This document shows, one piece after another, positions 24,704 through 35,907 of a DNA stretch of 64,000 nucleotides. The first letter of the stretch is position 1. Each line of letters opens with the position of its first letter. The stretch comes from Antribacter gilvus (lineage in GTDB: Bacteria > Actinomycetota > Actinomycetes > Actinomycetales > Cellulomonadaceae). The translations under genes and the position numbers were made by a program. The notes under the pieces were generated by a model. That model was not told where the DNA came from and made no database searches. It worked only from the letters and a program-made list of their open reading frames with translations. The stretch is from contig NZ_QXTH01000003.1 of assembly GCF_003946865.1 (NCBI RefSeq), forward strand, positions 62,001-126,000, given 5' to 3'.

Positions 24704-25663
24704 TCAGGCCGCGTCCAGCAGCGCCCGCAGGTCGTCGGGCAGCTCGAGGCGCATGGCGTCCAGCGCGGCCTGGAGCTGGTCCGGCTTGCTCCCGCCGAGG
24801 ATGGGCCGGATCGTCGGCGTCGATCCGGCGAGCCAGGCGAGTACCACCTGCCCGCGCGTCGCGCCGAGCTCGGCCGCCACCTTGTCGAGCGCCGCGAGCC
24901 GCCGGAACGTCCCGGGGTGGCCGTGGGCCCCCGGCAGCGGCTTGGCCGGGTTGTCGTACGCCCCGCTGAGCAGCGGCGTGTAGGCCCACGTCTCGAGCCC
25001 CTCCACGGCGGCGAGATCCAGGTGCTCGTCCGTCAGCATGCCGAAGCGGTGCCCTTGGCCGTCGGGAAGCTCGAACGGGCGCGGGTGCACGTAGCTGAAC
25101 GAGTGCTGCAGCGCCGTCCACGGCGTCCGGCCCTGGCCGATCGCGTGCCGGCGCGCCCGCTCCACCAGCCAGGCGGGGTGGTTGGACGCCCCGATCCGGA
25201 GGGCCAGGCCCTCCTCCACGAGCTCGGCCATGGCGTCCGCCGTCTCCTCCACGGGGACGGCGCGGTCCTCCACGTGCGCCCAGGCGAGGTCGACGCGGTC
25301 GGTCCCGAGCCGCCGCAGGCTGCCCTCGAGCTGGGCCCGGATGGCGTCCCGGCTCAGCCCGGTGCCCGACGACGGCTCGGCCGCGTCGACCGGCTCCGCC
25401 CCGAACTTGGTGGAGATGAGCACACGGTCGCGCATGCCGGGGCGTGCCGCGAGCCACCGGCCGAGCACGGTCTCGCTCTGTCCGCCGTAGCCGGTGTCCG
25501 ACAGCCAGAAGCTGTAGCAGTCGGCGGTGTCGAGCCAGCGGCCTCCGGCGTCGACGAACTGGTCGAGCAGGGCGAACGACGCGGCCTCGTCGACCAGGGT
25601 GCCGAACACCATGGTGCCGAGCACGAGACGTTCGGTGGGGGTGGGGGTGGGGGTCGTGGACAT
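24704..25663 (-). CDS. Aldo/keto reductase
   Basis: A 319-residue NADPH-dependent TIM-barrel reductase. The catalytic tetrad can be placed: Asp in WLDTADCYS with Tyr just after, Lys in VLISTKFGAEP and His in VDLAWAHVED. The C-terminal cofactor segment is TPTIRPILGGSKPDQLQAAL. It resembles YdhF/IolS-type reductases; the substrate is unknown. It is followed by RidA 51 bases downstream. Confidence 0.9.
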   Translation of the reverse strand: MSTTPTPTPTERLVLGTMVFGTLVDEAASFALLDQFVDAGGRWLDTADCYSFWLSDTGYGGQSETVLGRWLAARPGMRDRVLISTKFGAEPVDAAEPSSGTGLSRDAIRAQLEGSLRRLGTDRVDLAWAHVEDRAVPVEETADAMAELVEEGLALRIGASNHPAWLVERARRHAIGQGRTPWTALQHSFSYVHPRPFELPDGQGHRFGMLTDEHLDLAAVEGLETWAYTPLLSGAYDNPAKPLPGAHGHPGTFRRLAALDKVAAELGATRGQVVLAWLAGSTPTIRPILGGSKPDQLQAALDAMRLELPDDLRALLDAA

Positions 25664-25755
25664 GGTTCCTCCGTGCGTAGGGGTGTGATCCCACGCTAGG
25701 AGGCGATCGGTCTGGTGCCACGGTCCAATCCGACGGGCCGGGACCAGACCGATCG

Positions 25756-26622
25756 TCAGTCCAGGAGCGGGCTCAGGTGGACGGAACCCAGCGCCCGGAC
25801 GGCCTGGCGCGCGCCCGCCCGCAGGCAGCGGGACGTGTCCTCACCCTGGAGGTGCGCCGCCAGGAACCCGGCGAAGAAGGCGTCGCCGGCCCCGTTGGTG
25901 TCCACCACCTCGGCGGGCTCGGCCGGGCACTCGGACCAGCCGTCCCGGGTCAGCGCCACCGCGCCCCGGGCGCCCAGCGTGCAGACCACCGTCGTAGCTC
26001 CCCGCTCCAGGAGCGAGGTCATGAGCGCGCGGTGGTCGGGCGTGCCGTCGTCGTTCAGGAAGACGAACGAGCACGCGTCCGCGAAGGGCTGGTGGAACTC
26101 GGACGCGCCGTCGTAGTCGTGGAGGTCGGTCCAGAGGGTGGCGCCGCTCGCCCGGGCCGCGGGAAGGGCGTCGAGCCCGGCCTGGCTCAGGTCGAGAACG
26201 ACGTGGCTCGCGCCCGCGAGGACGGCACCGACCGCGGGGACCACCGGGTCGCCGTCAGGCACGGGGGCGGGCACGGAGAGGTAGATCGAGACGCGCTCGC
26301 CGGCGTCGGTCATGAGGTTGAGGTGCTGCTCGGACGGGCCCTCCGCCCGACGGGCGAGCACCTCGAGGCCGCCCGCGCGGCCCAGCGCGCCGAGGATCTG
26401 GTCGGCTTCCGGGTCCGACCCCACGCTGGTCACCAGCGTCGTGGCGACGCCCAGGTCTGCCAGGTGCAGCGCCTTGCCGGCGCTGGTCCCCCCTAGGGTC
26501 CGCACGGTCCCGCGGGCGAAGACCATGTGGGGGCGAGGGTCGGGCAGGTGGTCGAGCCGGACGAGAGTGTTCCAGGACGCGGGTCCGACGACGACGACGT
26601 CGGAGGTCTGAGAGGTCTCCAC
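25756..26622 (-). CDS. PfkB-family carbohydrate kinase
   Basis: A 288-residue ribokinase-fold sugar kinase. The N-terminal glycine motif GGTSAGKALHLADLG and the C-terminal signature VVDTNGAGDAFFAGFLAA with the catalytic Asp in NGAGD are intact. It would phosphorylate a sugar or nucleoside with ATP; the substrate is not defined. The start is GTG 26622 by homology with the short N-terminus of the family. Confidence 0.88.
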   Translation of the reverse strand: METSQTSDVVVVGPASWNTLVRLDHLPDPRPHMVFARGTVRTLGGTSAGKALHLADLGVATTLVTSVGSDPEADQILGALGRAGGLEVLARRAEGPSEQHLNLMTDAGERVSIYLSVPAPVPDGDPVVPAVGAVLAGASHVVLDLSQAGLDALPAARASGATLWTDLHDYDGASEFHQPFADACSFVFLNDDGTPDHRALMTSLLERGATTVVCTLGARGAVALTRDGWSECPAEPAEVVDTNGAGDAFFAGFLAAHLQGEDTSRCLRAGARQAVRALGSVHLSPLLD

Positions 26623-26678
26623 GGGGCAACTCTTCCACCTGGCGCGCTCGGGCCGGATGGGCTCGCTCAGGGCCGGTT

Positions 26679-26769
26679 GTTGCATGTAGGCAACAGATGG
26701 GCGGAGGAGATCGCCGGAAGTGCTGTTTCGCCGCGCTGGGGGGCGATGTTGCATCTAGGCTCGCCTAGA
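26679..26769. promoter_or_regulatory. Intergenic repeats between the divergent PfkB and Abi genes
   Basis: GTTGCATGTAGGC (26679-26691) and GTTGCATCTAGGC (26748-26760) are near-identical 13-mers 69 bases apart. The first is also palindromic (GTTGC/GCAAC). The second runs into a perfect inverted repeat, TCTAGGC-TC-GCCTAGA (26754-26769). These look like regulator sites for the divergent genes; the protein is unknown. Confidence 0.4.
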
Positions 26770-26817
26770 GGCGTTGCCGGGAGTGCGAGAGCGCGGAACT
26801 GGTCCGGGAAAGACGTA

Positions 26818-26859
26818 ACCCCGGCGATTTAGCCCGAAGGCTAGGGATCGTTCCGGGGT
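26818..26859 (+). promoter_or_regulatory. Structured 5' leader hairpin before the Abi gene
   Basis: ACCCCGG (26818-26824) pairs with CCGGGGT (26853-26859), with an inner AGCC/GGCT stem on a CGAA loop. It ends 32 bases before the start codon. Confidence 0.4.
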
Positions 26860-26891
26860 CTTCGAGACCAAACCTACAGGAGTTGAGAGGC

Positions 26892-27593
26892 GTGTCAAAC
26901 GTTCGGGCGAGCCGGGGCATCCGGAGCCGAAACTGGGACTACGAGGCGGTCCGGGACTGCATCACCGTCGAGCGGTTGCGGTCGTACCTCGTCGCATCGG
27001 GAGAGGACCTCGAAGGCGCTTTCGAATGGTATGAGTGGAACATCAAGGCGTCGACATCTGTCATGGGCCTCGTTTCGGTCGTCGAGGTTGTTGTCCGCAA
27101 CGCACTGGATCGGGAGATGCGCCAGTGGTGTAACAAGCTTCACGGAACCGAGTGCTGGTTTGACCACGTTCGGCTCGATGCGCGAGGCGCCGCTGATCTG
27201 GCTGCGGCGAGGGCGCGGGCGAGAGGCGGTGGCACCAGGGCAGAGGTTCACGGCAAGGTGATCGCTGAGTTGTCGCTCGGCTTCTGGCGCTATCTCGTGG
27301 AGTCCCGCTATTACGCGTCGATCTGGGTACCCGCAGCACACAAGGCGTTCCCGGGAGGTGCGAGCGACCTGCGGCAGCGGCAGCGCCGCGTCGCCAAGCA
27401 CCTCCAGCAGCTCCAGTTCGTCCGCAACCGCGCTGCGCACCATGAGCCCATCCACCGACGCGACTTTCGGCGTGACCTCCAGGCCGCCGCCGAGCTGACG
27501 CTCTGGGTGTCACCGCACGCGCAGGGATGGATGGAGTCTGTCTGCACGCTACGGCGGGTCGTGGCGAGCAGGCCGGTCGGCCTGCGCAACTGA
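26892..27593 (+). CDS. Abi-like (HEPN-type) abortive-infection protein
   Basis: A 233-residue protein resembling the Abi_2/AbiD-F family of phage-defence proteins. The C-terminal half has the HEPN-like RNase motif RNRAAHHEPIHRRD (Arg178 to His183). The N-terminal half is helical (YEWNIKASTSVMGLVSVVEVVVRNALDREM). HEPN proteins usually act as RNases that stop growth on infection. It stands alone, without an obvious partner. GTG 26892 is correctly spaced after AGGAG (26878-26882). Its codon use is less GC-biased than its neighbours, which suggests transfer. Confidence 0.75.
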   Translation: MSNVRASRGIRSRNWDYEAVRDCITVERLRSYLVASGEDLEGAFEWYEWNIKASTSVMGLVSVVEVVVRNALDREMRQWCNKLHGTECWFDHVRLDARGAADLAAARARARGGGTRAEVHGKVIAELSLGFWRYLVESRYYASIWVPAAHKAFPGGASDLRQRQRRVAKHLQQLQFVRNRAAHHEPIHRRDFRRDLQAAAELTLWVSPHAQGWMESVCTLRRVVASRPVGLRN

Positions 27594-27614
27594 TGGAACA
27601 GCGCCCGCAGAGGC

Positions 27615-28022
27615 TCAGGCCGCAGCCGTTCCCGTCCTGGCCATGAGTCCGGCGACCAGCAGCCGCTCGGCAAGCTCGTCCACCGTCACCACGGGGACGC
27701 CGGCCGGGGCGAGCGACGCCTCGTGGCGGGCGGCGTCGCCGTCCGTGGCGAAGCAGACGACGGCGGCGCCCGTCGCGCGCAGGCAGGTGACGAGGAGGAG
27801 GACGTCGACGTCCTCGGCCGGCGGGATCTCGACGGCGACGGCCTCGAGGGGCCCGGTCAGGTGCAGCAGGGAGCCCACCGTCGTGGCGGTGCCGGCGACG
27901 TCGAGCCGCTGCTCGGCGCCCAGGGCGGCCCCGACCCGCGCGGCGGCGCCCAGGTCTCGGGCGACGACGCCGACCATCACCGTGCGTGGGCGCGCTCCGG
28001 CGTCGGTCTGCTGCACGGCCAC
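27615..28022 (-). CDS. Unknown protein with receiver-like alternating hydrophobic pattern
   Basis: A 135-residue protein. Alternating hydrophobic strands and helices (VMVGVVARDLGAAARVGAAL, DVDVLLLVTCLRATGAAVVCFATDGD, GVPVVTVDELAERLLVAG) resemble a response-regulator receiver fold, though the phosphoacceptor Asp arrangement is not convincing. GTG 28022 has GGAGGGG just upstream. It is divergent from the gene at 28183. Function is unknown. Confidence 0.6.
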   Translation of the reverse strand: MAVQQTDAGARPRTVMVGVVARDLGAAARVGAALGAEQRLDVAGTATTVGSLLHLTGPLEAVAVEIPPAEDVDVLLLVTCLRATGAAVVCFATDGDAARHEASLAPAGVPVVTVDELAERLLVAGLMARTGTAAA

Positions 28023-28182
28023 ACCACCCCTCCGATCGATACCACACGTGGCGATACAGAGGTACCTCACGCGCGTGGTTTCACCTATGGTGATCGCCAA
28101 GGCTACGGTCGCTATGTCGCACGGCGGTCGCACGGACGGGTCGCGGCACGGCTCGCACGGTCGATCGCACAAGGGGGACAGC

Positions 28183-29088
28183 TTGGCGGACGAGGCACAC
28201 GAGGCCGCGCGCTATCTCTCCGAGCTCCTTGCGCAGCCGGGCCCCTACCGGCGCCTGTGGCAGTCGCGTGCGACGCGGCTGCGCGGCGAGGAGATCAACC
28301 ACCGCGCGGTCTGCCGGGTGCTCGCCCCCGTCGTCTGGGCCGAGGGCCATGAGATCTCGGAGGACTCGCTCAAGGACCGGGTCTCCCGCGCCCTGCGCGG
28401 CGAGGTGCTGAGCACGCAGACGCTGACCTGGTTCGTCGAGGCGTTCGGCTTCGCCCGGCACGAGGCGGAGAAGCTGTGGGCCCTGTACCTCGGGGCTGCG
28501 CCGAGCCGCCGCGTGGTCGCGGGACGGGCGCGCGCGCCGCGGGGCAACCCGGAGCTCACCGGGGTCGAGCGGTACCGGTCGGTGACCGTGCACGAGACGC
28601 ACCGGGTCGGTGCGGACGGGATCCCGCTGGACCACCGCACGAGCCAGGTGATCGAGGCGCTCGTCGACGGCACCGACCGCTACCTCTTCCGGTTCGACAC
28701 CACGGACGTGGTGATCCGGGTGCTGCGCGGCGGGACCGCGAGCGAGCTCTACCGGCTCGACGAGCACTTCCACGCCGTCGACATCCTGCTGCGACGGCCG
28801 CTCGCCGCCGGAGAGACGGCCTCGCTCGAGTACGTCACGTCGTTCCGCTACCCGGAGGCGCCCCCGCCGGTGTATCGCCGGGCTGTGTTCCGGCGGCTGG
28901 AGAGCCTGCGCATGCAGGTGGAGTTCCATCCCGAACGTGTGCCCGGCCGGGTGTGGTGGGCGGAGTGGGACGACCTGGAGGGCGACCCGGTGAGCCTCGA
29001 GGAGGTCGAGCTCGACGACGACCTCACCGCCCACCGCTTCCTCTCGGTGACGGAACAGGCGATCGTCGGGTTCACCTGGACCTGGTGA
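28183..29088 (+). CDS. Unknown protein with HTH-like N-terminus
   Basis: About 301 residues. Residues 1-105 are helical and resemble an XRE-type DNA-binding region (RLRGEEINHRAVCRVLAP, EDSLKDRVSRALRGEVLSTQTLTWFVEAFGF). The remainder is beta-rich (DRYLFRFDTTDVVIRVLRGG, ASLEYVTSFRYPEAPPP, FRRLESLRMQVEFHPERVPGR) with no recognised domain. AAGGGGGAC supports TTG 28183; an in-frame ATG at 28114 would add 23 His/Gly/Ser-rich residues. It is divergent from the 28022 gene. It could be a ligand-sensing regulator; this is a guess. Confidence 0.6.
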   Translation: MADEAHEAARYLSELLAQPGPYRRLWQSRATRLRGEEINHRAVCRVLAPVVWAEGHEISEDSLKDRVSRALRGEVLSTQTLTWFVEAFGFARHEAEKLWALYLGAAPSRRVVAGRARAPRGNPELTGVERYRSVTVHETHRVGADGIPLDHRTSQVIEALVDGTDRYLFRFDTTDVVIRVLRGGTASELYRLDEHFHAVDILLRRPLAAGETASLEYVTSFRYPEAPPPVYRRAVFRRLESLRMQVEFHPERVPGRVWWAEWDDLEGDPVSLEEVELDDDLTAHRFLSVTEQAIVGFTWTW

Positions 29089-29266
29089 CCGGTCCCGGGG
29101 CTCGGACGTGGCCACCGTTCGGCGCATCCGGGCGCTGGGCGTACCATGGACGGGTTGCCCGTACGCCCGTCGTACGCACTCACATCCGCGCCGCCCCGGT
29201 GATCCCGGCCTCCGCCGCTACTGCCACGAAGCGTGCGCACCATCGACCATTCTGGAGACCATCGAA

Positions 29267-30634
29267 GTGAAGAGCGCCGTCGAGACCCTGGACCCCACCA
29301 AGGTCAAGCTGACCGTCGAGGTGGAGTACGACGAGCTCAAGCCGAGCATCGACCACGCCTACAAGCACATCGCGGAGCAGGTGAACGTCCCTGGCTTCCG
29401 CAAGGGCAAGGTCCCGCCGCGCATCGTCGAGCAGCGAGTCGGCTGGGGCGCCATCATCGAGCACGCCGTGAACGACGGGCTGTCGGGGTTCTACCGCCAG
29501 GCCGCGTCCGAAGCGAGCCTGCGCCCGCTGGGCCAGCCCGAGGTCGAGGTCACGGAGATCCCGGCGAAGGCCGGCGAGGGCCAGCTGAAGTTCACGGCCG
29601 AGGTCGAGGTGCGCCCGGAGATCGAGATCCCCGAGCTCTCGGGTCTCGACGTGTCCGTCGACTCCACCGCGGTGACCGAGGAGGACGTGAACGAGCGCCT
29701 CGAGGCGCTGCGTGAGCGCTTCGGCACGCTGGTCGGCGTGGACCGGCCGGCCGTCGAGGGCGACTACATCGTCATCGACCTGAAGGCCGTCATCGGCGAG
29801 GACGAGGTCGACTCCGTCTCCGGCGTCTCCTACCAGATCGGCTCGGGCAACATGCTCGAGGGCCTGGACGAGGCGCTGACCGGCCTGTCGGCCGGCGAGA
29901 CCGCCACGTTCACGGCACCCCTGGCCGGCGGCGAGCACGAGGGCCAGGACGCTGACGTCACCGTCACGGCCACCTCGGTCAAGCAGCGCGACCTGCCGGA
30001 GGCGGACGACGACTTCGCTCAGCTGGCCTCCGAGTTCGACACGCTCGCCGAGCTCACGGACGACCTGCGTACGCAGGTGGCTTCCGCCAAGACCTCGAAC
30101 CAGGCCGTGCTGGCCCGGGACGCGCTCCTGGAGAAGCTCCTCTCCTCCGTCGAGATCCCCGTCCCGTCGGGCGTGGTCGAGGCCGAGGTGCACCGTCACC
30201 TCGAGTCCGAGGGCCGCCTGGAGGACGACGAGCACCGCGCCGAGGTCACCGTCGACGCGACCAAGGCCGTCCAGAACCAGATCCTGCTGGACACCCTGGC
30301 CGAGAAGCTCGAGGTCAAGGTCGCCCAGGGCGAGCTCATCGAGTACCTGGTGAGCGCCTCCCGCCAGTACGGCATGGAGCCGGGCGAGTTCATCTCGACC
30401 CTGGACAAGAACGGCCAGATCCCGGCCATGGTCGGCGAGGTCGCTCGTTCCAAGGCGCTGGCCGTCGCGCTGCGCAAGGTCGACGTGAAGGACGCCGACG
30501 GCAACGTCGTCGACCTGAGCGAGTTCATCGGCTCGGACGAGGACGACCAGGCCGCGGAGGCCCTCGAGGCCGCCGTCGCCGAGGCCTCGAACGCCGCCGA
30601 GGCGGAGGCCGGTACCGAGGCCGCCAAGGCCTGA
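29267..30634 (+). CDS. tig: Trigger factor (ribosome-associated chaperone)
   Basis: A 455-residue three-domain chaperone. The N-terminal ribosome-docking signature GFRKGKVPP is at about 43-51, followed by an FKBP-like peptidyl-prolyl isomerase domain (EGDYIVIDL ... MLEGLDEALTGLSAGE) and a long helical C-terminal domain, then an acidic Ala/Glu-rich tail (DEDDQAAEALEAAVAEAS). It binds nascent chains at the ribosome exit. GTG 29267 has GGAG upstream. It precedes clpP1P2-clpX, the usual actinobacterial order, but ends at a strong terminator. Confidence 0.97.
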   Translation: MKSAVETLDPTKVKLTVEVEYDELKPSIDHAYKHIAEQVNVPGFRKGKVPPRIVEQRVGWGAIIEHAVNDGLSGFYRQAASEASLRPLGQPEVEVTEIPAKAGEGQLKFTAEVEVRPEIEIPELSGLDVSVDSTAVTEEDVNERLEALRERFGTLVGVDRPAVEGDYIVIDLKAVIGEDEVDSVSGVSYQIGSGNMLEGLDEALTGLSAGETATFTAPLAGGEHEGQDADVTVTATSVKQRDLPEADDDFAQLASEFDTLAELTDDLRTQVASAKTSNQAVLARDALLEKLLSSVEIPVPSGVVEAEVHRHLESEGRLEDDEHRAEVTVDATKAVQNQILLDTLAEKLEVKVAQGELIEYLVSASRQYGMEPGEFISTLDKNGQIPAMVGEVARSKALAVALRKVDVKDADGNVVDLSEFIGSDEDDQAAEALEAAVAEASNAAEAEAGTEAAKA

Positions 30635-30710
30635 GGGACGCCTCCCGCAGGGTCAAGGCCGATCGGGGCCGGCGGAAGCCAAGAAGACCCTGACGCACCT
30701 GTCTGACCGT

Positions 30711-30752
30711 CGGACGCCCGCCTTCTCCGGAGGGCGGGCGTCCGGCGTTTTT
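30711..30752 (+). terminator. Intrinsic terminator after tig
   Basis: CGGACGCCCGCC (30711-30722) and GGCGGGCGTCCG (30733-30744) form a perfect 12-bp stem followed by GCGTTTTT, one of the few T-tailed terminators in the window. Confidence 0.9.
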
Positions 30753-30787
30753 CGCCCAGGGCAGCGCTGATGCGCTGTCGGCGAAAA
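30749..30787. promoter_or_regulatory. Compound palindrome upstream of clpP1
   Basis: Outer arms TTTTCGCC (30749-30756) and GGCGAAAA (30780-30787) enclose inner arms CAGCGC/GCGCTG (30762-30767, 30772-30777). It sits about 40 bases before a possible -10 (TAGGGT, 30826-30831). A site for a Clp-operon activator such as ClgR is possible but not shown; it also shares its T-run with the tig terminator. Confidence 0.4.
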
Positions 30788-30877
30788 GAAGGTGTACCGA
30801 GGAGTTCCGGCAGTGCCCTGCACGTTAGGGTCGAGCGAAACACAAAGACTGAACAAGCCTGAACCGAGGAGATGGAC

Positions 30878-31510
30878 GTGAACGATCTGCTGCGGATGGA
30901 CGCCGGGCCGGTGGCGCGGGCCGATGGGCCTGCCTTCGGACTCAACGACTCCATCTACAACCGGCTCCTCAAGGAGCGCATCATCTGGCTCGGGTCCGAG
31001 GTGCGTGACGAGAACGCCAACGCCATCTGCGCGCAGATGATGCTTCTCGCCGCCGAGGACCCCGACAAGGACATCTACCTGTACATCAACTCGCCGGGCG
31101 GGTCGATCACGGCGGGCATGGCGATCTACGACACCATGCAGTACATCCAGCCGGACGTCGCGACCGTGGCGATGGGCATGGCGGCGTCGATGGGCCAGTT
31201 CCTGCTGTCGTCCGGCGCCAAGGGCAAGCGGTACGCCACGCCCCACGCCCGCGTCATGATGCACCAGCCCTCGGGCGGCATCGGCGGCACCGCGACCGAC
31301 GTGCGCATCAACGCGCAGCTCATCATGCACATGAAGCAGGTGCTCGCCCAGCTGACGGCCGAGCAGACCGGGCAGCCGCTCGAGAAGATCCTCAAGGACA
31401 ACGACCGGGACAGCTGGTTCACGGCTCCCGAGGCCCTCGAGTACGGGTTCATCGACAACGTCGTCACCAACGCCTCGTCGGTTGCGGGCGGCGGCGGCAC
31501 GGGGTCCTGA
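30878..31510 (+). CDS. clpP1: ATP-dependent Clp protease proteolytic subunit ClpP1
   Basis: A 210-residue ClpP serine protease. The catalytic triad is visible: Ser104 (AASMGQFLL), His129 (MMHQPSGG) and Asp178 (NDRDSW). It forms a mixed tetradecamer with ClpP2 and is fed by ClpX or ClpC. GAGGAG at 30866-30871 is spaced correctly for GTG 30878; ATG 30872 would be only one base from it, so the GTG is preferred. clpP2 follows 45 bases downstream. Confidence 0.97.
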   Translation: MNDLLRMDAGPVARADGPAFGLNDSIYNRLLKERIIWLGSEVRDENANAICAQMMLLAAEDPDKDIYLYINSPGGSITAGMAIYDTMQYIQPDVATVAMGMAASMGQFLLSSGAKGKRYATPHARVMMHQPSGGIGGTATDVRINAQLIMHMKQVLAQLTAEQTGQPLEKILKDNDRDSWFTAPEALEYGFIDNVVTNASSVAGGGGTGS

Positions 31511-31555
31511 CCGGTACCGGATCGCAGACATCACCAGATCTTCCGAGGAGAAACC

Positions 31556-32281
31556 GTGAGCCCTGAAGCCCAGTTCGTCGCCGCCGCGCAGCGCCTTGCC
31601 GGCAACTATGCCCGCCCGGGTGGTGGTTATGGCATGCCGTACTCCGGCGCCGCAGCCCCGTCCAGCCGTTACGTGCTGCCTCAGTTCGAGGAGCGCACCG
31701 CCTACGGCTTCAAGCGGCAGGACCCGTACACCAAGCTGTTCGAGGACCGCATCATCTTCCTGGGTGTCCAGGTCGACGACGCGTCCGCGGACGACGTGAT
31801 GGCCCAGCTGCTGGTCCTGGAGAGCCAGGACCCGGACCGCGACATCATCCTGTACATCAACTCGCCCGGTGGCTCGTTCACGGCCATGACGGCGCTGTAC
31901 GACACGATGATGTTCATCAAGCCGCAGGTGCAGACCGTGTGCCTCGGCCAGGCGGCCTCCGCCGCCGCGGTGCTGCTCGCCGCAGGTCAGCCGGGCAAGC
32001 GTCTGGCTCTGCCGAACGCGCGCGTGCTGATCCACCAGCCGGCGATGGAGGGTGGCGGCTACGCGCAGGCGTCCGACATCGAGATCCACGCCAACGAGCT
32101 CATCCGCATGCGCGAGTGGCTCGAGGACACGCTTGCCAGCCACTCCGGCCGTACGGTGGACCAGGTGCGCGACGACATCGAGCGCGACAAGATCCTCACC
32201 GCCGCACAGGCCAAGGACTACGGCCTGGTCGACCAGGTGCTGGAGAGCCGTAAGGCAGCGGTCCCGGTCGTTCCCCGCTGA
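31556..32281 (+). CDS. clpP2: ATP-dependent Clp protease proteolytic subunit ClpP2
   Basis: A 241-residue ClpP paralogue with triad Ser135 ([10 protein letters not shown]), His160 ([10 protein letters not shown]) and Asp211 (IERDKIL). It has a longer N-terminus than ClpP1, including a Gly/Pro/Tyr-rich stretch (residues 20-40) likely removed or flexible. In actinobacteria both ClpP types are needed for the active core. The GTG start has GAGGAG upstream. It is co-transcribed with clpP1. Confidence 0.97.
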   Translation: MSPEAQFVAAAQRLAGNYARPGGGYGMPYSGAAAPSSRYVLPQFEERTAYGFKRQDPYTKLFEDRIIFLGVQVDDASADDVMAQLLVLESQDPDRDIILYINSPGGSFTAMTALYDTMMFIKPQVQTVCLGQAASAAAVLLAAGQPGKRLALPNARVLIHQPAMEGGGYAQASDIEIHANELIRMREWLEDTLASHSGRTVDQVRDDIERDKILTAAQAKDYGLVDQVLESRKAAVPVVPR

Positions 32282-32308
32282 GCGGTCCGACGGTCCGTCT
32301 GCTGGTCG

Positions 32309-32358
32309 CAGGAGCGCCGGAGCCCGCCCCCGACGAGGTGGTGTGCTCCGGCGCCCTG
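32309..32358 (+). terminator. Hairpin between clpP2 and clpX (partial terminator?)
   Basis: A 14-bp stem (32309-32323 with 32345-32358) with a single bulged A and a 21-base loop in the 251-base gap. It may reduce read-through so that clpX has its own promoter. I see no clear promoter in the remainder of the gap. Confidence 0.5.
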
Positions 32359-32532
32359 CTTCCAGGGTGCGGGGATCCCGACAAAGTGCTGTGATGTGGG
32401 GGAAAACAGACGTGAGCGACCCACCGGGGCGTCCTACTGACAACGGGCCCGCCGTGGTGTGGAATGGATGGTGGGACCGTCCACCGGCGGCGCGAGCGCA
32501 TCCGGTCGGGCACTGAGGCGAGGAGACGGGTA

Positions 32533-33825
32533 GTGGCGCGAATCGGTGACGGCGCGGACCTGCTGAAGTGCAACTTCTGCGGCAAGTCGCAGAAGCAGGT
32601 CAAGAAGCTCATCGCCGGCCCAGGCGTGTACATCTGTGACGAGTGCATCGAGCTGTGCAACGAGATCATCGAGGAGGAGCTCAGCGAGGCCGCCGAGCTC
32701 GGCCTCACCGATCTCCCCAAGCCGCGCGAGATCTTCGACTTCCTCGAGCAGTACATCATCGGCCAGGACTCGGCGAAGAAGGCCCTGTCAGTGGCCGTCT
32801 ACAACCACTACAAGCGCATCCAGGCCGGCGAGCTCGCCCGGCCTGCGGGCCCAGGGTCCGACGACGGGGACCACGTCGAGATCGCCAAGTCGAACATCCT
32901 GCTCATCGGCCCCACGGGGACGGGCAAGACGTATCTGGCGCAGACCCTGGCGAAGATGCTCAACGTGCCGTTCGCGATCGCCGACGCCACGGCGCTGACC
33001 GAGGCGGGCTACGTGGGCGAGGACGTCGAGAACATCCTCCTCAAGCTCATCCAGGCGGCCGACTACGACGTCAAGAAGGCCGAGACGGGCATCATCTACA
33101 TCGACGAGGTCGACAAGGTGGCCCGCAAGGCGGAGAACCCGTCGATCACCCGTGACGTCTCGGGGGAGGGCGTCCAGCAGGCGCTTCTTAAGATCATCGA
33201 GGGCACCACGGCGTCGGTGCCGCCCCAGGGCGGGCGCAAGCACCCGCACCAGGAGTTCATCCAGATCGACACCACGAACGTGCTGTTCATCGTGGCGGGT
33301 GCGTTCGCGGGCCTGGACGACATCGTGGCGGCGCGCTCGCGCAAGCGCGGCGTCGGTTTCAGCGCCCCGATGGAGACGGGCGGCACGGAGAACCTGTTCG
33401 CCGAGGTCCGTCCGGAGGACCTGCAGAAGTACGGCCTCATCCCGGAGTTCATCGGCCGCCTCCCCGTCATCGCGTCGGTGGCTCAGCTGGACCGGGGAGC
33501 GCTCGTGCAGATCCTCACGGAACCCCGCAACGCGCTCGTCAAGCAGTATCAGCGCATGTTCCAGATCGACGGTGTCGACCTGGAGTTCGACGAGGGCGCT
33601 GTCGACGCCATCGCCGAGCAGGCCCTGCTCCGCGGCACTGGCGCACGCGGCCTGCGCGCGATCATGGAAGAGGTGCTGCAACAGGTCATGTTCGACGTGC
33701 CGAGCCGTGACGACGTCGAGCGGGTGGTCATCAATCGCGAGGTCGTCCTCGAGAACGTCAACCCCACCATCGTGCCGCGGACGAGCCCCGTGCGGGGCCG
33801 CCACCCGCGCGAGAAGAGCGCCTGA
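32533..33825 (+). CDS. clpX: ClpX unfoldase ATPase
   Basis: A 430-residue AAA+ unfoldase. The N-terminal C4 zinc-binding domain has Cys13, Cys16, Cys35 and Cys38 (CNFCGK ... CDECIELC). Walker [12 protein letters not shown] is at about 126-136, Walker B is IIYIDEVDK, followed by the sensor region and [24 protein letters not shown] near the C-terminus. It unfolds tagged substrates and feeds them to ClpP1P2, encoded just upstream. GTG 32533 follows GAGGAG. Confidence 0.98.
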   Translation: MARIGDGADLLKCNFCGKSQKQVKKLIAGPGVYICDECIELCNEIIEEELSEAAELGLTDLPKPREIFDFLEQYIIGQDSAKKALSVAVYNHYKRIQAGELARPAGPGSDDGDHVEIAKSNILLIGPTGTGKTYLAQTLAKMLNVPFAIADATALTEAGYVGEDVENILLKLIQAADYDVKKAETGIIYIDEVDKVARKAENPSITRDVSGEGVQQALLKIIEGTTASVPPQGGRKHPHQEFIQIDTTNVLFIVAGAFAGLDDIVAARSRKRGVGFSAPMETGGTENLFAEVRPEDLQKYGLIPEFIGRLPVIASVAQLDRGALVQILTEPRNALVKQYQRMFQIDGVDLEFDEGAVDAIAEQALLRGTGARGLRAIMEEVLQQVMFDVPSRDDVERVVINREVVLENVNPTIVPRTSPVRGRHPREKSA

Positions 33826-33861
33826 CGCCGGGTCGGGACGCGCGGACAGACACACGCAGAA

Positions 33862-33891
33862 GGAGGCCCGGGCGACATCGCCCGGGCCTCC
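33862..33891. terminator. Bidirectional terminator after clpX
   Basis: GGAGGCCCGGGCG and CGCCCGGGCCTCC form a perfect 13-bp stem with a 4-base loop between convergent clpX and the acyl-CoA ligase gene. An outer ACGCAG/TGCGT pair extends it with a small bulge. Confidence 0.85.
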
Positions 33892-33906
33892 TGCGTACGG
33901 CTGGAC

Positions 33907-35757
<1,851 letters not shown>

Positions 35758-35907
35758 GTGGGTGGTCTCCCGTGGTGTCGTACGTCCGTTGTACGGCGCC
35801 CTTCGGCAAAGCCGGTCCCCTGCGCGCCAGTGAGGACTGTACCCCGGACAATGGTGTCCACCTGGAATCCGGCGGCTCACCGCAGGCGGTCGGGATAGCC
35901 TCGGAGC

